A DNA stretch of 37,674 nucleotides from Saprospiraceae bacterium (GCA_022844265.1 JALHMA010000011.1:1-37674), one strand, 5' to 3'; counted from the stretch's first letter, positions 1 through 9,059 are shown. The notes: a model not told the origin generated them from the letters alone. Program-made: numbers and translations.

Positions 1-2082
1 GGAACCGCACTCAAGGGCAGTGACTTGTACGTGAGTGATTATTTGGGAAATAAAATCGTCAAAATAGACCTTACGCAACCCTTTCCTGTTACGCCAACTA
101 CGTTACTCAATAATATAACCAATCCAACCGGATTGCTCGTCATTGGCGATTACCTGTATTTCAATACCGAGGGCAGTATTCCCGGGCTTGGCGCGGCCAG
201 ATCTGCCCGGATAAACCTGACCAGCCCCTCTCCTGCCATAGAACAGGTGCTGACCAATTCCATAGACGATGCACAAGCGTTCGCCAAGGTCGGCGACACC
301 TTGTACATCAGCAGCGCCAACAATGGTATCTTTCGGGTCATCCTCAGTCAGCCGCTTCCGCAGGCGGGCGTTCAGGTCAGTACCGAGAAATGTTCCGGGT
401 TGGCATTACGAGGCAATGAGCTGTATTATGGCCTTTATAGTGGCAGTAATGTATCAAAAATCAACCGGCACCAGCCAAACCCAGATCCGGTAACGGTCGT
501 CACTGGTCTGGCTGGACCCGATGGCTTGACCTTTAGTGGCAATTTTTTATATGTATCCGAGTCCACAGGCAGTAGAATCGTCAAATTCGATGTCACCCAA
601 CCTAACCCTACCGTAGAAACCGTCGTTTCCAGCCTCGCCGGACCTACCCTGACGGTTTTCGACGGATTGAGCATCTATTTCGGCCAGCAAGGTAACGGCA
701 ACGTTTCCAGGCTCTCCGTCAATGCCCTGTCCTTTTCACCCCCGGCTCCGGTCTGTGTCACCGAGTCTGCTGCATTGCGCACGGGCGGCTCGCCCCTCGG
801 CGGCATATACAGCGGCCCGCACGTGACCAATAGCGGCAATGGCGAAACCTTCTCCTTCAATGGGCAGGCAGCAGGGCCAGGTACCTACACGGTTACTTAT
901 ACCAATGGCGCACTGACGAGTACGGCTTCCATTACGGTTGCGCCACTGGCAACTGTATCGGCATCTAGCACCAATATCTCCTGCGCTGGCCTCAACAACG
1001 GCCAGATTACAGCCACAGGATCAGCCGGAGTGAGTTACCTCTGGTCAAACGGTGCAACGACCGCCGTCCTTTCAAACCTGCCCGCCGGTACATACACGGT
1101 CACGGTCACCAACGCCGGCGGCTGTACTGCTACTGCAACAACAACGATCACAGCCCCACCTGCCATCTTGCTTACTACCACTTCCACGCCTAACATGGGC
1201 ACACCGAACAACGGTTCGGCTACCGTCAGCGTCACAGGCGGCACAGCCCCATACGCCTACAACTGGAGCAACGGCGCTACCACAGCGGTCAATACCGGCC
1301 TGGCAGCCGGTACGTACACCGCAACGGTCACAGATGCCAACGGATGTACCAATACCGCCACGGCAACCGTACAAGACCAACCGGTTATCCCGGGCGATGT
1401 TTGCGCCACCGCCAACAACATCAACAGCCTTTTTACCACCACAATTGGAGCGCCGGTAGTCTCTACTCCGTACGACAACACGGGGGCCAATACAACCGGA
1501 GATCCGTCGGTTGACCTGGCTTGTTTTTATCAATCTGACCCCTTACAGCACACGATTTGGTTCACTTTTACAGGCAATGGCAATCGCTACGTGATCCGTA
1601 CCGTACAAGGCGCCGCCACCAATTATATACAAGACGGCGATACCCAGGCGGCACTATTCTCCGGCTCCTGTGCCAACCCGGTTTTTGTAGATTGCAACGA
1701 TGATGAAAACGGAGGTTTGGGTCTGCTCAACATCAGCTTTGAAGTCAATACGGTAGCCGGCCAGGAATATACTTTGATGTTAGATGGTTATGGTGGATTG
1801 CAAGGGCAGTTTTGTCTTGAGGTGACCCGCGTCGGCAGTGTGGGCGCTACCGAGATAACGGCCACTCATATCCGCTTGGCGCCCAATCCCACTACGGGTA
1901 TCATTCAACTAAGTAACGTAACGGCAGATGAGATACAGGTTTTTGACTATACTGGCCGTATGGTGCAGCGGTTGGTGCAGCCGGGCAATACCATTGATCT
2001 TTCCAGGCATGAATCAGGCATTTATCTGTTGCAGATCAGTGAAAAGGGGAAATGGTACGCAGCGCGGGTAGTGAAAGAATAA
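1..2082 (+). CDS. Secreted beta-propeller / SprB-repeat protein with T9SS sorting domain (5' partial)
   Basis: The reading frame is open from the first base, so the true start lies upstream; the TTG at 25 is only the first start-like codon in the window. The first ~230 visible residues are propeller-like blades with a recurring pattern (G-x-x-LY-[FIV] followed ~15 residues on by a x-QP-x-P turn), as in NHL/SMP-30-like propellers. Two SprB-type repeats follow at about 952-1161 and 1162-1383, each with [13 protein letters not shown] and GCT signatures. Next is a PPC-like beta-sandwich (about 1402-1836). The last ~73 residues (about 1861-2079) match the Por secretion-system type A sorting domain, with an APNPTTG start and a GIYLLQI strand. 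It is probably a cell-surface or secreted protein exported by T9SS. Its specific binding role is unknown. Confidence 0.9.
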   Translation, partial: GTALKGSDLYVSDYLGNKIVKIDLTQPFPVTPTTLLNNITNPTGLLVIGDYLYFNTEGSIPGLGAARSARINLTSPSPAIEQVLTNSIDDAQAFAKVGDTLYISSANNGIFRVILSQPLPQAGVQVSTEKCSGLALRGNELYYGLYSGSNVSKINRHQPNPDPVTVVTGLAGPDGLTFSGNFLYVSESTGSRIVKFDVTQPNPTVETVVSSLAGPTLTVFDGLSIYFGQQGNGNVSRLSVNALSFSPPAPVCVTESAALRTGGSPLGGIYSGPHVTNSGNGETFSFNGQAAGPGTYTVTYTNGALTSTASITVAPLATVSASSTNISCAGLNNGQITATGSAGVSYLWSNGATTAVLSNLPAGTYTVTVTNAGGCTATATTTITAPPAILLTTTSTPNMGTPNNGSATVSVTGGTAPYAYNWSNGATTAVNTGLAAGTYTATVTDANGCTNTATATVQDQPVIPGDVCATANNINSLFTTTIGAPVVSTPYDNTGANTTGDPSVDLACFYQSDPLQHTIWFTFTGNGNRYVIRTVQGAATNYIQDGDTQAALFSGSCANPVFVDCNDDENGGLGLLNISFEVNTVAGQEYTLMLDGYGGLQGQFCLEVTRVGSVGATEITATHIRLAPNPTTGIIQLSNVTADEIQVFDYTGRMVQRLVQPGNTIDLSRHESGIYLLQISEKGKWYAARVVKE

Positions 2083-2169
2083 ACTGTCAATAGTGTCCTC
2101 TGGTAAAGCGATTTTGGAAAATACGGAGTGCATCTGAGGAGGCCTGTGTGAAAAAAATCGAGCGCTCCT

Positions 2170-2370
2170 GTGTGGAAACACGCCGGGGCGCTTGGTTTTT
2201 TTGCGGGTTGCCGGAAATATCATTTTCTGGCCCAACAATTCCGTATCTCACTGAGCAATTCCATCCGGATTTTGCTGGTGATTGTGCTGACGGCGGTGGG
2301 GTTGTCGTTTGCGCCGAAAAAGGCGGCGGTGGGGGAAGAGAAGGTGAAAAGTGGGAAAGGGGTAGAGTAA
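2170..2370 (+). CDS. Doubtful small membrane ORF or gene remnant
   Basis: The 351-base spacer between the T9SS gene and the DUF4407 gene holds only this GTG-started 66-codon frame. Its second half encodes one hydrophobic helix (IRILLVIVLTAVGLSF) followed by a Lys/Gly/Glu-rich tail, and codon third positions in that half look GC-biased like the real genes nearby. The first half looks arbitrary, and other frames are open over the same stretch. It could be a tiny membrane protein, the leftover 3' end of a lost gene, or chance. I see no promoter, hairpin or RNA gene in the rest of the spacer. Confidence 0.2.
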   Translation: MWKHAGALGFFAGCRKYHFLAQQFRISLSNSIRILLVIVLTAVGLSFAPKKAAVGEEKVKSGKGVE

Positions 2371-2433
2371 TAGGGAGATTAGCGTTCCAACACAAAATTT
2401 GGAAATTTGCCCAATATGTTTGGTTGCTTGCTC

Positions 2434-3219
2434 TTATACGTCTGAAGGTGTGAGCAGATTCGAAAGCACTGGTGCTATTATTACCATCATGATGAGCAGT
2501 AAGATAGACAGGCCCGGCAGGAAAGATAGTTTTCCGGAGGCTTCCAGGCGGGCCACTAACCCGTCCCTGCGGGTAGACAACCATTGCAGGAGTGCCGTTT
2601 TCTTTTGCTGATCCACTGCTAAGGCATCTGCGTTAGCCGCAGCAATCAGCCGGTCATTTTTTGTTTTCAGGTTCTGGAACTCTTGGTCGGCCTGCCTGTA
2701 TTTGGCTTCTTTTCGTTCGCATTCCGTTCCGCGCCCCACTTTTCCTGTGCCACAGGCGCCATCGCATGCACAGCGGTATTCCTGGTACAAGCGCTCTCGG
2801 ATATTGAAAAGCGATTCCGTTTCAGTTTTGATGCCGGCGATTCGTTCGTTTATTTTTTTTATTTTCAGATCAAAAGAGGCCTCTATGCGAATGGCTTCGT
2901 CCCGTTTTTCATCGAACAGAATGCTGTCAATTTCTGTTTTGAAAATGCGCAATTCCAGGGGTTTGGCGATGACCAGCGACAATATAAAGGCTAATCCGAA
3001 CCTGGGCAAGGCTTGTAACCAGGTGTTGTGCGTACCGGTGTTTTTTTTCAGGGAAGACACAATGTACCGGTTCAGTTTGAAAATTAGCGCCCCCCAGACC
3101 AAGCCGAATAACACAGCAGCGGGCCAGTTATGAAAAGCCGTAAATAAGGCATAGCCGCCCGATAAAGCCGCCAGCAATCCTGTTAAAAATACCGCGCCAC
3201 TTAAAATGGTTATCTTCAT
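2434..3219 (-). CDS. DUF4407 domain membrane protein, short N-terminus
   Basis: 261 residues. Two hydrophobic helices at the start (about 5-25 and 33-48) are followed by a short basic loop, then a third helix (about 73-88) with the PRFGLAFILSLVIAKPLELRIF signature region typical of DUF4407. A long soluble coiled-coil segment (about 90-220) and a last membrane helix (about 231-250) complete it. DUF4407 proteins are inner-membrane proteins of unknown function, common in Bacteroidota. From memory of the family, members usually have ~30 more residues before the first helix, with a conserved aromatic/Cys-containing start. Here an in-frame TAA sits immediately before the ATG, so no extension is possible. 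A repeat element lies just upstream, so the gene may have lost its 5' end. Confidence 0.75.
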   Translation of the reverse strand: MKITILSGAVFLTGLLAALSGGYALFTAFHNWPAAVLFGLVWGALIFKLNRYIVSSLKKNTGTHNTWLQALPRFGLAFILSLVIAKPLELRIFKTEIDSILFDEKRDEAIRIEASFDLKIKKINERIAGIKTETESLFNIRERLYQEYRCACDGACGTGKVGRGTECERKEAKYRQADQEFQNLKTKNDRLIAAANADALAVDQQKKTALLQWLSTRRDGLVARLEASGKLSFLPGLSILLLIMMVIIAPVLSNLLTPSDV

Positions 3220-3237
3220 TTATAAGGAATTATCTGT

Positions 3238-3276
3238 TGTTCATTATTGGTTATCGGTGTTGATAATCAAGCCTTT
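3238..3276 (+). repeat. Degenerate copy A of the TAGTTAT / GATAATCAAGC dispersed element
   Basis: The stretch contains CATTATT, GGTTATC and then TTGATAATCAAGC, matching the junction of heptamers and conserved right half seen in the copies at 5335, 14145, 26925 and 33601. Only the part around GGTTATC-GTGTTGATAATCAAGC is well preserved. It overlaps the 3' end of the leucine-rich-repeat gene: the last codons of that gene and its TAA stop are read from the element. Confidence 0.6.
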
Positions 3277-3936
3277 TATTTTTTTAATGTGTTCAAATAA
3301 GATTTTATTAGCAATATCACCATCAATCACATCCATAAATTGTTTGTCATTATCTACAAAAATACTGGTTATTGCTGGATTTAAATCTAATGTAGGCTGT
3401 ATAGATTCCCAGTCATTTAATTCAGCCGAAAAATAACAGCCACTTATTACTAAATCACTTAGAAGATTAAAATTAATGCTGCCGCAGTTCCAAAATTTAA
3501 AATATTTAAGATTTTTTAATTTATTTAAAGGATTAAAATCTATTTTAGAACAAAATAAAATATGTAATTCTTTAAGATTGAGTAATTTTTCTACATTTGC
3601 TAATTCTCTTAAATTATAACAATCTGATATCGAGAGTGCTTCCAAATTAAAAAGATTATCGAAATCAATGGAAGATATTTCGGTACATTCAATAAATTGA
3701 ATTGATTTCAAATTTGTTATTTCCGAAAGCCCTTTCGGAAAATCTTCCCATGTGCAATTCCTGAAGCAAACTTCATTTAAATTTTGTAATAAACTTAAGT
3801 TGGTTACATCAAGAACGAATGAACTATCTATTATGACATCCCGCACCCCAGTGAATTGAACCACTTCATTTGGAATCACATTTTCATGCCCAAGGTTAAT
3901 TTTTAATGAACCAGAACGTTTACAAATCTTAAACAT
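3244..3936 (-). CDS. Leucine-rich-repeat-like protein, AT-rich
   Basis: 230 residues from the ATG at 3936. An earlier in-frame ATG at 3987 would add 17 residues (MIHYYCRLINYK...) that look like translated leader, so I prefer the internal start. Residues ~40-170 are irregular leucine-rich repeats (LSLLQNLNEVCFRNC, EITNLKSIQFIEC, LFNLEALSISDC, LLNLKELHILFC, KLKNLKYFKFWNC), about 21-24 residues each, with a conserved C or N at the turn. There is no signal peptide or membrane helix, so it is probably cytosolic and protein-binding. Base composition is strikingly AT-rich compared with both neighbours, suggesting acquisition from elsewhere. The final residues (GLIINTDNQ) and the stop are encoded by the repeat element at 3238-3276. 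Confidence 0.7.
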   Translation of the reverse strand: MFKICKRSGSLKINLGHENVIPNEVVQFTGVRDVIIDSSFVLDVTNLSLLQNLNEVCFRNCTWEDFPKGLSEITNLKSIQFIECTEISSIDFDNLFNLEALSISDCYNLRELANVEKLLNLKELHILFCSKIDFNPLNKLKNLKYFKFWNCGSINFNLLSDLVISGCYFSAELNDWESIQPTLDLNPAITSIFVDNDKQFMDVIDGDIANKILFEHIKKIKGLIINTDNQ

Positions 3937-4142
3937 TAGTAGTTTTATTATTTTATAGTTTATGAGTCTGCAATAATAATGTATCATTTAAACTTCTCAA
4001 ATCATCCAAAGCACTTTTTGTTTTACCGCTCCTACTCACCCGGCAGAAAAGCCGTTTCCCCTCAAATACTTGTTTATTTGTGCGCCGTGTGTTTATATTA
4101 GTGTCTGATAAACCAATGAAATGGCTATAAATCTACTTCCTT

Positions 4143-5333
4143 ATGAAAAACACCACCCATCCCATACTTATCCTGGCCTCGTTTTTTTGGGCTACCGCCG
4201 GCTTTAGCCAGGTCAACCAACCGTACACGGCCTCCTTTGTCGGGCGGATGGGTGTTGATACCGTGCTGGTGGAGACGTATACTATGATCAACAATCATCT
4301 GTACGGAAAAGCCTTTGTTCGGGTGCCGGAGGATTATATCGGTGAATTCAGCATTCATTTTTACCCGGACGGCAGTATACGGGAGTTCAATGTTTCCGCG
4401 ATGGACCCGTTCAACAGTTCCGTGCCTTTTGCTGCGAAATCCGGCGCATTTGAATACAGGCTGAATATGAATTGCAAAAACGATACCTGCACCTACTATA
4501 ATTCCATAACAGGCGTACCGGATGAAAAGATATACAAACATCCGGCTCCAAAAGTAGATTTTGTAGGCGGCTGGGTTCCTTTTATTTCTCTGATGGAATG
4601 GCAATGCAGGCGGTTGGTGCAATCCGGGCGGCAGGCAATGCCCTTAAAAATGATCAACCACAATATCGGGGTGTACGACATCGGCGTTCATTTCCTGAAT
4701 AAGGATACGGTCATTTTTGGTGGGCCTTTTCTGGAATATACAAAAATCAGGATCGATCCGGCAGGAAAAATCCTCGACATCGACGGCATCGGCACACCCT
4801 GGAATTATTATGTGACCAGTCATGCGCCCATCAATATTGACGAATTTGCCAAAAGAATGGCGAAAACACCCGGAATCGGGATACCTTCCCCGACAGAAAC
4901 GATTCAGGCTAATATGCGGGGCGCAAAGATGAGTCTCACGTACGGAAGACCGTACAAACGCGGCAGAACCATTTTTGGCGGGGTGGTGCCTTACGACACT
5001 TTATGGAGGACCGGCGCAAACGGGCCAACCGTTTTGGATATGCAACACGGCATCAAGATCGGAAATACGGTCATTCCCAAAGGGAAATACAGTATTTATT
5101 CTATTCCAAAAAAGACGGAATGGACGCTTATTTTTAATACCGATCTGACCTCATGGCCCACCGATCCGAACAGAAGTAAAGAATTTGCGCAGGTTACCAT
5201 TCCCGTTGAAAAAAGCAACGATATCAGGCAGCAGTTTACCATTGAAATGGCTGGAACAAAAGACAGGGGTGAAATAAGGTTTTGCTGGGACGATGTTGTG
5301 GCCATTGCGGCGTTTGGGGTGCTTGAGGAATAA
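4143..5333 (+). CDS. Secreted DUF2911 domain protein
   Basis: 396 residues with a clear Sec signal peptide (first ~23 residues, ending GFSQ). The middle (25-250) is a beta-rich region not assigned to a family, with a CKNDTC pair that may form a disulphide. From about residue 253 to 370 it matches DUF2911: RGAKMSLTYGRPYKRGR, then GRTIFGGVVPYDTLWRTGAN, then GKYSIYSIPKKTEWTLIFN. DUF2911 proteins are exported Bacteroidota proteins of unknown function. A lone gene: the upstream spacer (3988-4142) shows no clear promoter, and a TAGTTAT element begins 1 base after the TAA stop. Confidence 0.85.
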   Translation: MKNTTHPILILASFFWATAGFSQVNQPYTASFVGRMGVDTVLVETYTMINNHLYGKAFVRVPEDYIGEFSIHFYPDGSIREFNVSAMDPFNSSVPFAAKSGAFEYRLNMNCKNDTCTYYNSITGVPDEKIYKHPAPKVDFVGGWVPFISLMEWQCRRLVQSGRQAMPLKMINHNIGVYDIGVHFLNKDTVIFGGPFLEYTKIRIDPAGKILDIDGIGTPWNYYVTSHAPINIDEFAKRMAKTPGIGIPSPTETIQANMRGAKMSLTYGRPYKRGRTIFGGVVPYDTLWRTGANGPTVLDMQHGIKIGNTVIPKGKYSIYSIPKKTEWTLIFNTDLTSWPTDPNRSKEFAQVTIPVEKSNDIRQQFTIEMAGTKDRGEIRFCWDDVVAIAAFGVLEE

Positions 5334-5334
5334 A

Positions 5335-5409
5335 TAGTTATTAGTTATTGGTTATTCGTGCTGATAATCAAGCATTTATAATTAATTTAATCTAAACTAA
5401 TATTGACGC
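5335..5409 (+). repeat. Dispersed element, copy B (TAGTTAT heptamers plus conserved right half)
   Basis: Units in strict 7-base register: TAGTTAT (5335-5341), TAGTTAT, TGGTTAT, TCGTGCT and GATAATC (5363-5369), followed by AAGCATTT, an AT-rich stretch and AAACTAATATTGACG. The inverted copy at 14145-14219 matches through the ATATTGACG end. It starts 1 base after the stop of the DUF2911 gene. Confidence 0.85.
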
Positions 5410-5446
5410 TCGGGGTGCATTTCAGATTGCCGCCTGGCAACGTGCG

Positions 5447-5491
5447 CTGTTTATTGACGGGGTGACTTCAAGTCACCCCGTCAATAAACAG
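5447..5491. repeat. Perfect 45-base palindrome
   Basis: CTGTTTATTGACGGGGTGACTT is mirrored exactly on the other side of a single central C (5469), giving a 22-bp stem. It lies between the DUF2911 gene and the alpha/beta hydrolase, both on the plus strand. No T-tract follows, so a classical intrinsic terminator is not obvious. It could be an RNA-level processing or termination hairpin, a protein-binding site or a small mobile palindrome. Confidence 0.85.
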
Positions 5492-5520
5492 CAATCCAGT
5501 TGGCAAAAAAAAACTAGCGT

Positions 5521-6330
5521 ATGAACTTTTACAAACTGTTGAAAAAACCCTTTTTTGGAAACTTTATGGTAAGATGGAGAAATCCGTTAACCGAACAAGA
5601 AATACAAGAATGGGAACAAATTAAAACAGACAGCAAATCGGGTGGAACTATTTTTGGGTTATTTTCCAAAACAAAGGAAAATATGGCCAAAGCAACGATT
5701 GTGTTAGGACACCCCATGGGAAAAGAAGCCAAAGGCTACTTTTTAAAAAATGGCTACACCGATTTGTTGCTAAGCAACGGATACAATGTGGTCATTTTTG
5801 ATATAAATGGGTTTGGTGAAAGCACGCATGGTAACTTTTCTTATTTTGAAGATATTGTAGCCATCAGCAGAAAAGCAAAAGAGTTGACACCCGATTTGCA
5901 GATAGGGTATCACGGGATTTCATTGGGCGGACAATGGGCAACTATTTCTTTTGCGGACCATACGCATTGCTACGATTTTGCAATTATCGAAAGCGCGGCA
6001 ACAACTTTGGATGAATTTTGGATTCACTTTCCTTTTGCCTATAAAGTATTACAATTTTCAAATTTAATTATGCCTCGATACAAACAAAAAATTAAAATGA
6101 TCGATAGAATAAAAGAAGCAAAAAAACTAAAATCCATCCTGTTTATTTATGCTCAAACAGATACCTGGACAACTGTATCCATGGGAGAAAGATTTCAAAA
6201 AAATTGCCCAGTGCCATCTGAATTATGGACGGTGACGGAAGCAAAACATGCCATGATAATGAAGTCCAATCACAGCGAACAATACAAACAAAAAATACTT
6301 GACTACTTTGATAAATCAATAGTTGCATAA
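5521..6330 (+). CDS. Alpha/beta hydrolase, cytosolic
   Basis: 269 residues with no signal peptide. An alpha/beta-hydrolase core is visible: an oxyanion-region strand (IVLGHPMG, ~60-67), a strand-turn VVIFDINGFGES (~90-101), the nucleophile elbow GISLGG with Ser134, a probable acid Asp214 (IYAQTD) and a catalytic His243 (AKHAM). Substrate not predictable; similar proteins are annotated as lysophospholipase- or esterase-like. The gene is AT-richer than the following one. It is followed after 11 bases by the beta-lactamase-fold gene, so the two may be cotranscribed. Confidence 0.8.
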   Translation: MNFYKLLKKPFFGNFMVRWRNPLTEQEIQEWEQIKTDSKSGGTIFGLFSKTKENMAKATIVLGHPMGKEAKGYFLKNGYTDLLLSNGYNVVIFDINGFGESTHGNFSYFEDIVAISRKAKELTPDLQIGYHGISLGGQWATISFADHTHCYDFAIIESAATTLDEFWIHFPFAYKVLQFSNLIMPRYKQKIKMIDRIKEAKKLKSILFIYAQTDTWTTVSMGERFQKNCPVPSELWTVTEAKHAMIMKSNHSEQYKQKILDYFDKSIVA

Positions 6331-6341
6331 AAATGCAAATC

Positions 6342-7631
6342 ATGAAATATTTATTCACCTCGTTTTACCTTTTTCTGGTTTTTGCCGCCGCTGCTCAAAC
6401 CCCATCCCTTAAAAAGTCGCCGCCATTGTCGGAGGCGAAACCGGAAACGGTGGGCGTTTCTGCGCAGCGCCTGGCGCGCATCGACTCCATGTGCCTGCAA
6501 GCCATTGCAAAGGGCGAGGTGCCCGGTATGGTGGCCCTCGTGGCCCGGCACAACAAAATCGTGTATTACAAGGCCTTTGGCATGGCGGATGATTCCCTGG
6601 GCAGGGTGTTGAAACGGGACGATATTTTCCGGATCGCTTCACAAACCAAAGCCATTACTGCGACAGCCGTTATGATGCTATGGGAAGAAGGCAAATTCGG
6701 CCTCGACGATCCGATTTCCAAGTTTATCCCCGAATTTAAGAACCCCCGGGTACTCAAAACTTTCCGGTTCAGCGATACCACTTTCACCACCGAGCCGGCC
6801 AAAAGCGAGATCACCATCCGGCAATTGCTGACCCATACCTCGGGGCTGGGATACGGTGTGATCGACGGGGACGAACGTTTCAAAATGATGTACCATAAGG
6901 CAGGCGTGACCGATTTGTTTACCACGGATACCATCAGCATCGGGGAAAGTGTAAAAAAACTCGCCGGATTACCCCTGCACCACCAGCCGGGTGAAAAATT
7001 TACCTACAGCGAAGGACTCGACGTGCTTGGTTATCTGGTAGAGATTGTCTCCGGGATGCCTTTCGACCGGTTTTTGAAAACCCGGCTGTTTGATCCGCTG
7101 GGCATGAAAGACACCTGGTTCTATTTGCCCGACGACAAAGCGAGCCGGTTGGTGCCGGTGCAGCAGCCCGAAAATGGAAAATGGGTGCGTTATGCCTTTA
7201 CTTTTTACGATCCTGCCTATCCTGTTACTGGCGCCAGGCGCTTTTTTTCCGGCGGCGCGGGGCTGTCCAGTACTGTTGTGGATTATGCCAATTTTCTACA
7301 GATGTACCTGAACGGAGGCGAACTCAACGGCGTGCGTATCCTGAGCCGCACCACCATACAATCCATGATGGGCAATCAGACCAAAGACCTGATGAACGAT
7401 CCCGACGCATTTTACGGCCTGGCATTCGGCGTGGTCAGCCAGGTAGGCCAGGATGCGGGCGGGAAAGGCAGCGCCGGCACCTTCGAGTGGGGCGGATATT
7501 TCAACACTTCCTATTTCGCCGATCCGAAGGAAGGCATCATAGGCCTGTTGTTTAAACAAACGCAGAAAACATATTCCGATGGCACCGGCAACAGATTCCG
7601 CGTGTTGGTGGGGCAGTCGATGGACGATTAA
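6342..7631 (+). CDS. Serine beta-lactamase-fold hydrolase (class C / EstB-like), exported
   Basis: Beta-lactamase/penicillin-binding-protein-like fold. I start at the ATG at 6342 because it begins a clean signal peptide (MKYLFTSFYLFLVFAAAAQ); an ATG at 6333 adds only three residues. The SxxK motif is SQTK (Ser100, Lys103 from this start). The second motif is YSE rather than the YxN of true class C enzymes, and the third motif region contains EWGGY. This favours an esterase or D-aminopeptidase-type enzyme over an antibiotic-hydrolysing beta-lactamase, but substrate cannot be told from sequence. Located in the periplasm or secreted. Confidence 0.88.
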   Translation: MKYLFTSFYLFLVFAAAAQTPSLKKSPPLSEAKPETVGVSAQRLARIDSMCLQAIAKGEVPGMVALVARHNKIVYYKAFGMADDSLGRVLKRDDIFRIASQTKAITATAVMMLWEEGKFGLDDPISKFIPEFKNPRVLKTFRFSDTTFTTEPAKSEITIRQLLTHTSGLGYGVIDGDERFKMMYHKAGVTDLFTTDTISIGESVKKLAGLPLHHQPGEKFTYSEGLDVLGYLVEIVSGMPFDRFLKTRLFDPLGMKDTWFYLPDDKASRLVPVQQPENGKWVRYAFTFYDPAYPVTGARRFFSGGAGLSSTVVDYANFLQMYLNGGELNGVRILSRTTIQSMMGNQTKDLMNDPDAFYGLAFGVVSQVGQDAGGKGSAGTFEWGGYFNTSYFADPKEGIIGLLFKQTQKTYSDGTGNRFRVLVGQSMDD

Positions 7632-7645
7632 ACGAAAAAGGTTAT

Positions 7646-7653
7646 CACCTTTG
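7646..7653 (+). promoter_or_regulatory. Probable -7 promoter element of the Crp/Fnr gene
   Basis: CACCTTTG, one mismatch from the Bacteroidota TAnnTTTG core, 26 bases before the ATG in the 48-base spacer. No convincing -33 TTTG at standard spacing. The same CACCTTTG recurs ahead of the next gene (8365-8372). Confidence 0.4.
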
Positions 7654-7679
7654 TACAGACAACAGAACTTTAGATAAAA

Positions 7680-8291
7680 ATGGACAAAGACAGATTGTTG
7701 CAGACACAAGCAGAACCGCTGCTCGACCATTTTCAAAAGTTGATACCTTTAAGCAACACGGAAAAGCAGTTGGCTGTCGACTTGTTCAAGCCCCGGCTTT
7801 ACAGAAAACGCCAGTATGTTTTGCAGGAAGGCGACACTTGCAACCAATGCAATTTTGTGGTTCGTGGTTGCTTGCGGATGTATAAAGTGGACACTGGTGG
7901 CAACATCCACATCATACAGTTTGCATCAGAAAATTGGTGGATAATGGACATTGGTAGTTTTCACGACAGGACTCCATCTGAACTCAATATAGACGCATTA
8001 GAGGACACCATGGTATTGCAAATCAGTTATGACAATTTGCTTGCGCTTTATCTCCAGGCGCCAAAATTTGACCGTATATTCAGGGTGCTGATGGAAAACA
8101 GTTATGTGTCCCTTCAAAAAAGGTTATTGCAAAACATAAGTTCCAATGCAGAGGAAAAGTATTTATCTTTTATCCAAACATACCCAGACCTCACGAATCG
8201 CCTGCCTCAAACTCAAATTGCTTCCTTTTTAGGCATGACGCCTGAATTCCTAAGCCGCTTGCGCAATAGAAAAGTTAAATCCAAGTCTTAG
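7680..8291 (+). CDS. Crp/Fnr-family transcriptional regulator
   Basis: 203 residues, the usual length for the Bacteroidota branch of the family. An N-terminal cyclic-nucleotide-binding beta-roll (about 33-120; QYVLQEGD and a RGCLRMYKVD strand) leads through a long dimer helix (~125-150) to a C-terminal HTH (LPQTQIASFLGMTPEFLSRL, ~175-195), the typical recognition signature of these regulators. No Fe-S cysteine pattern like Fnr; Cys residues at CNQCN may or may not matter. It precedes a tight run of small stress-type genes and is a candidate regulator for them. Confidence 0.9.
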   Translation: MDKDRLLQTQAEPLLDHFQKLIPLSNTEKQLAVDLFKPRLYRKRQYVLQEGDTCNQCNFVVRGCLRMYKVDTGGNIHIIQFASENWWIMDIGSFHDRTPSELNIDALEDTMVLQISYDNLLALYLQAPKFDRIFRVLMENSYVSLQKRLLQNISSNAEEKYLSFIQTYPDLTNRLPQTQIASFLGMTPEFLSRLRNRKVKSKS

Positions 8292-8339
8292 TTTCAGCCT
8301 ACCCTTAATCTATATCAATACTATTTCTTGATGCAGTTC

Positions 8340-8372
8340 ATTGGAGCGCAGCCGCGGCTCCCTGCACCTTTG
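8340..8372 (+). promoter_or_regulatory. Probable promoter of the SnoaL/F420-like/NTF2-like operon
   Basis: ATTG (8340-8343), a 21-base spacer and CACCTTTG (8365-8372), close to the Bacteroidota TTTG-N19/20-TAnnTTTG pattern. The spacer contains the palindrome GCCGCGGC with a GC-rich flank. The ATG at 8413 is about 40 bases downstream. Confidence 0.45.
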
Positions 8373-8412
8373 TGCCATCAATTCATCTAATAAAGATTTC
8401 AAATTTCAGAAA

Positions 8413-9006
8413 ATGAAAAAATTAGCAACTACAGTTAGCGCAATTGCAGCACTATTCGTAATAGTAGCATCGGTAACTTTCACAAATTGCTCAGGCGGCG
8501 CAAACAATACTGCAAGTAATGCGGAAATTGACTCATTGAGAACCCAAATCACGCTACTGACCGCAAACGATGCAATCATTTCGGCCAATCTTCAAAAGTT
8601 TGATACCCTGGATTATACGGTGTTTAGCAACCAGGAGTGGACGCGGTTACATGAAAGTCACTCCAAAGACATTAAGGTTTATTGGCCTGACGGACATATC
8701 GCAACAGGAATTGAAAAGCATATCGAAGATTTGAAAGCAATGTTTGTTTTTGCGCCGGACACCAGAATCAAAGAGCATCCGATCCGCTTCGGTTCGGGAA
8801 ATATGACCGCAGTAACAGGCGTGTTTGAAGGAACATTTACCAAACCGATGCCGATTGGAGATGGGAAATTTATTCAGCCCACCGGCAAAGCATTCAAAAT
8901 GCCAATGGCCACCATTGGGGTTTGGGGACCTGAAGGGACGATGACAGAAGAGCACCTCTTCTGGGACAACCAAACCTACATGAACCAAATAGGGCTTGGC
9001 AAATAA
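8413..9006 (+). CDS. SnoaL-like (NTF2-fold) lipoprotein / ester-cyclase-like
   Basis: 197 residues from the ATG at 8413; a frame opening at 8341 would place an implausible leader before the signal peptide. The N-terminus has two lysines, a hydrophobic stretch and a cysteine (FTNCSGG, Cys26) followed by small polar residues, so it is probably a lipoprotein, although the -1 to -3 residues are not the usual lipobox. A short coiled segment (~35-60) precedes a SnoaL-like cone fold (~70-190) with HESHSKDIKVYWPDG and a central IRFGSGNMTAVTGVFEGTF strand pair. Related SnoaL-like proteins are cyclases or isomerases, but many act on unknown small molecules. First gene of a three-gene unit. Confidence 0.75.
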   Translation: MKKLATTVSAIAALFVIVASVTFTNCSGGANNTASNAEIDSLRTQITLLTANDAIISANLQKFDTLDYTVFSNQEWTRLHESHSKDIKVYWPDGHIATGIEKHIEDLKAMFVFAPDTRIKEHPIRFGSGNMTAVTGVFEGTFTKPMPIGDGKFIQPTGKAFKMPMATIGVWGPEGTMTEEHLFWDNQTYMNQIGLGK

Positions 9007-9059
9007 GTTGAGCATTCATTTAGAGGTAAAATTCAAACAATTTTAAAAATAAAAAAATC

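Noticed and set aside
1072-1533. 153-codon minus-strand frame within the T9SS protein
   Set aside because: Arises from the repetitive, GC-rich SprB-repeat coding sequence.
6342-7631. Antibiotic-resistance class C beta-lactamase
   Set aside because: The second motif is YSE rather than YxN, and the third motif differs, so esterase/peptidase relatives are more likely.
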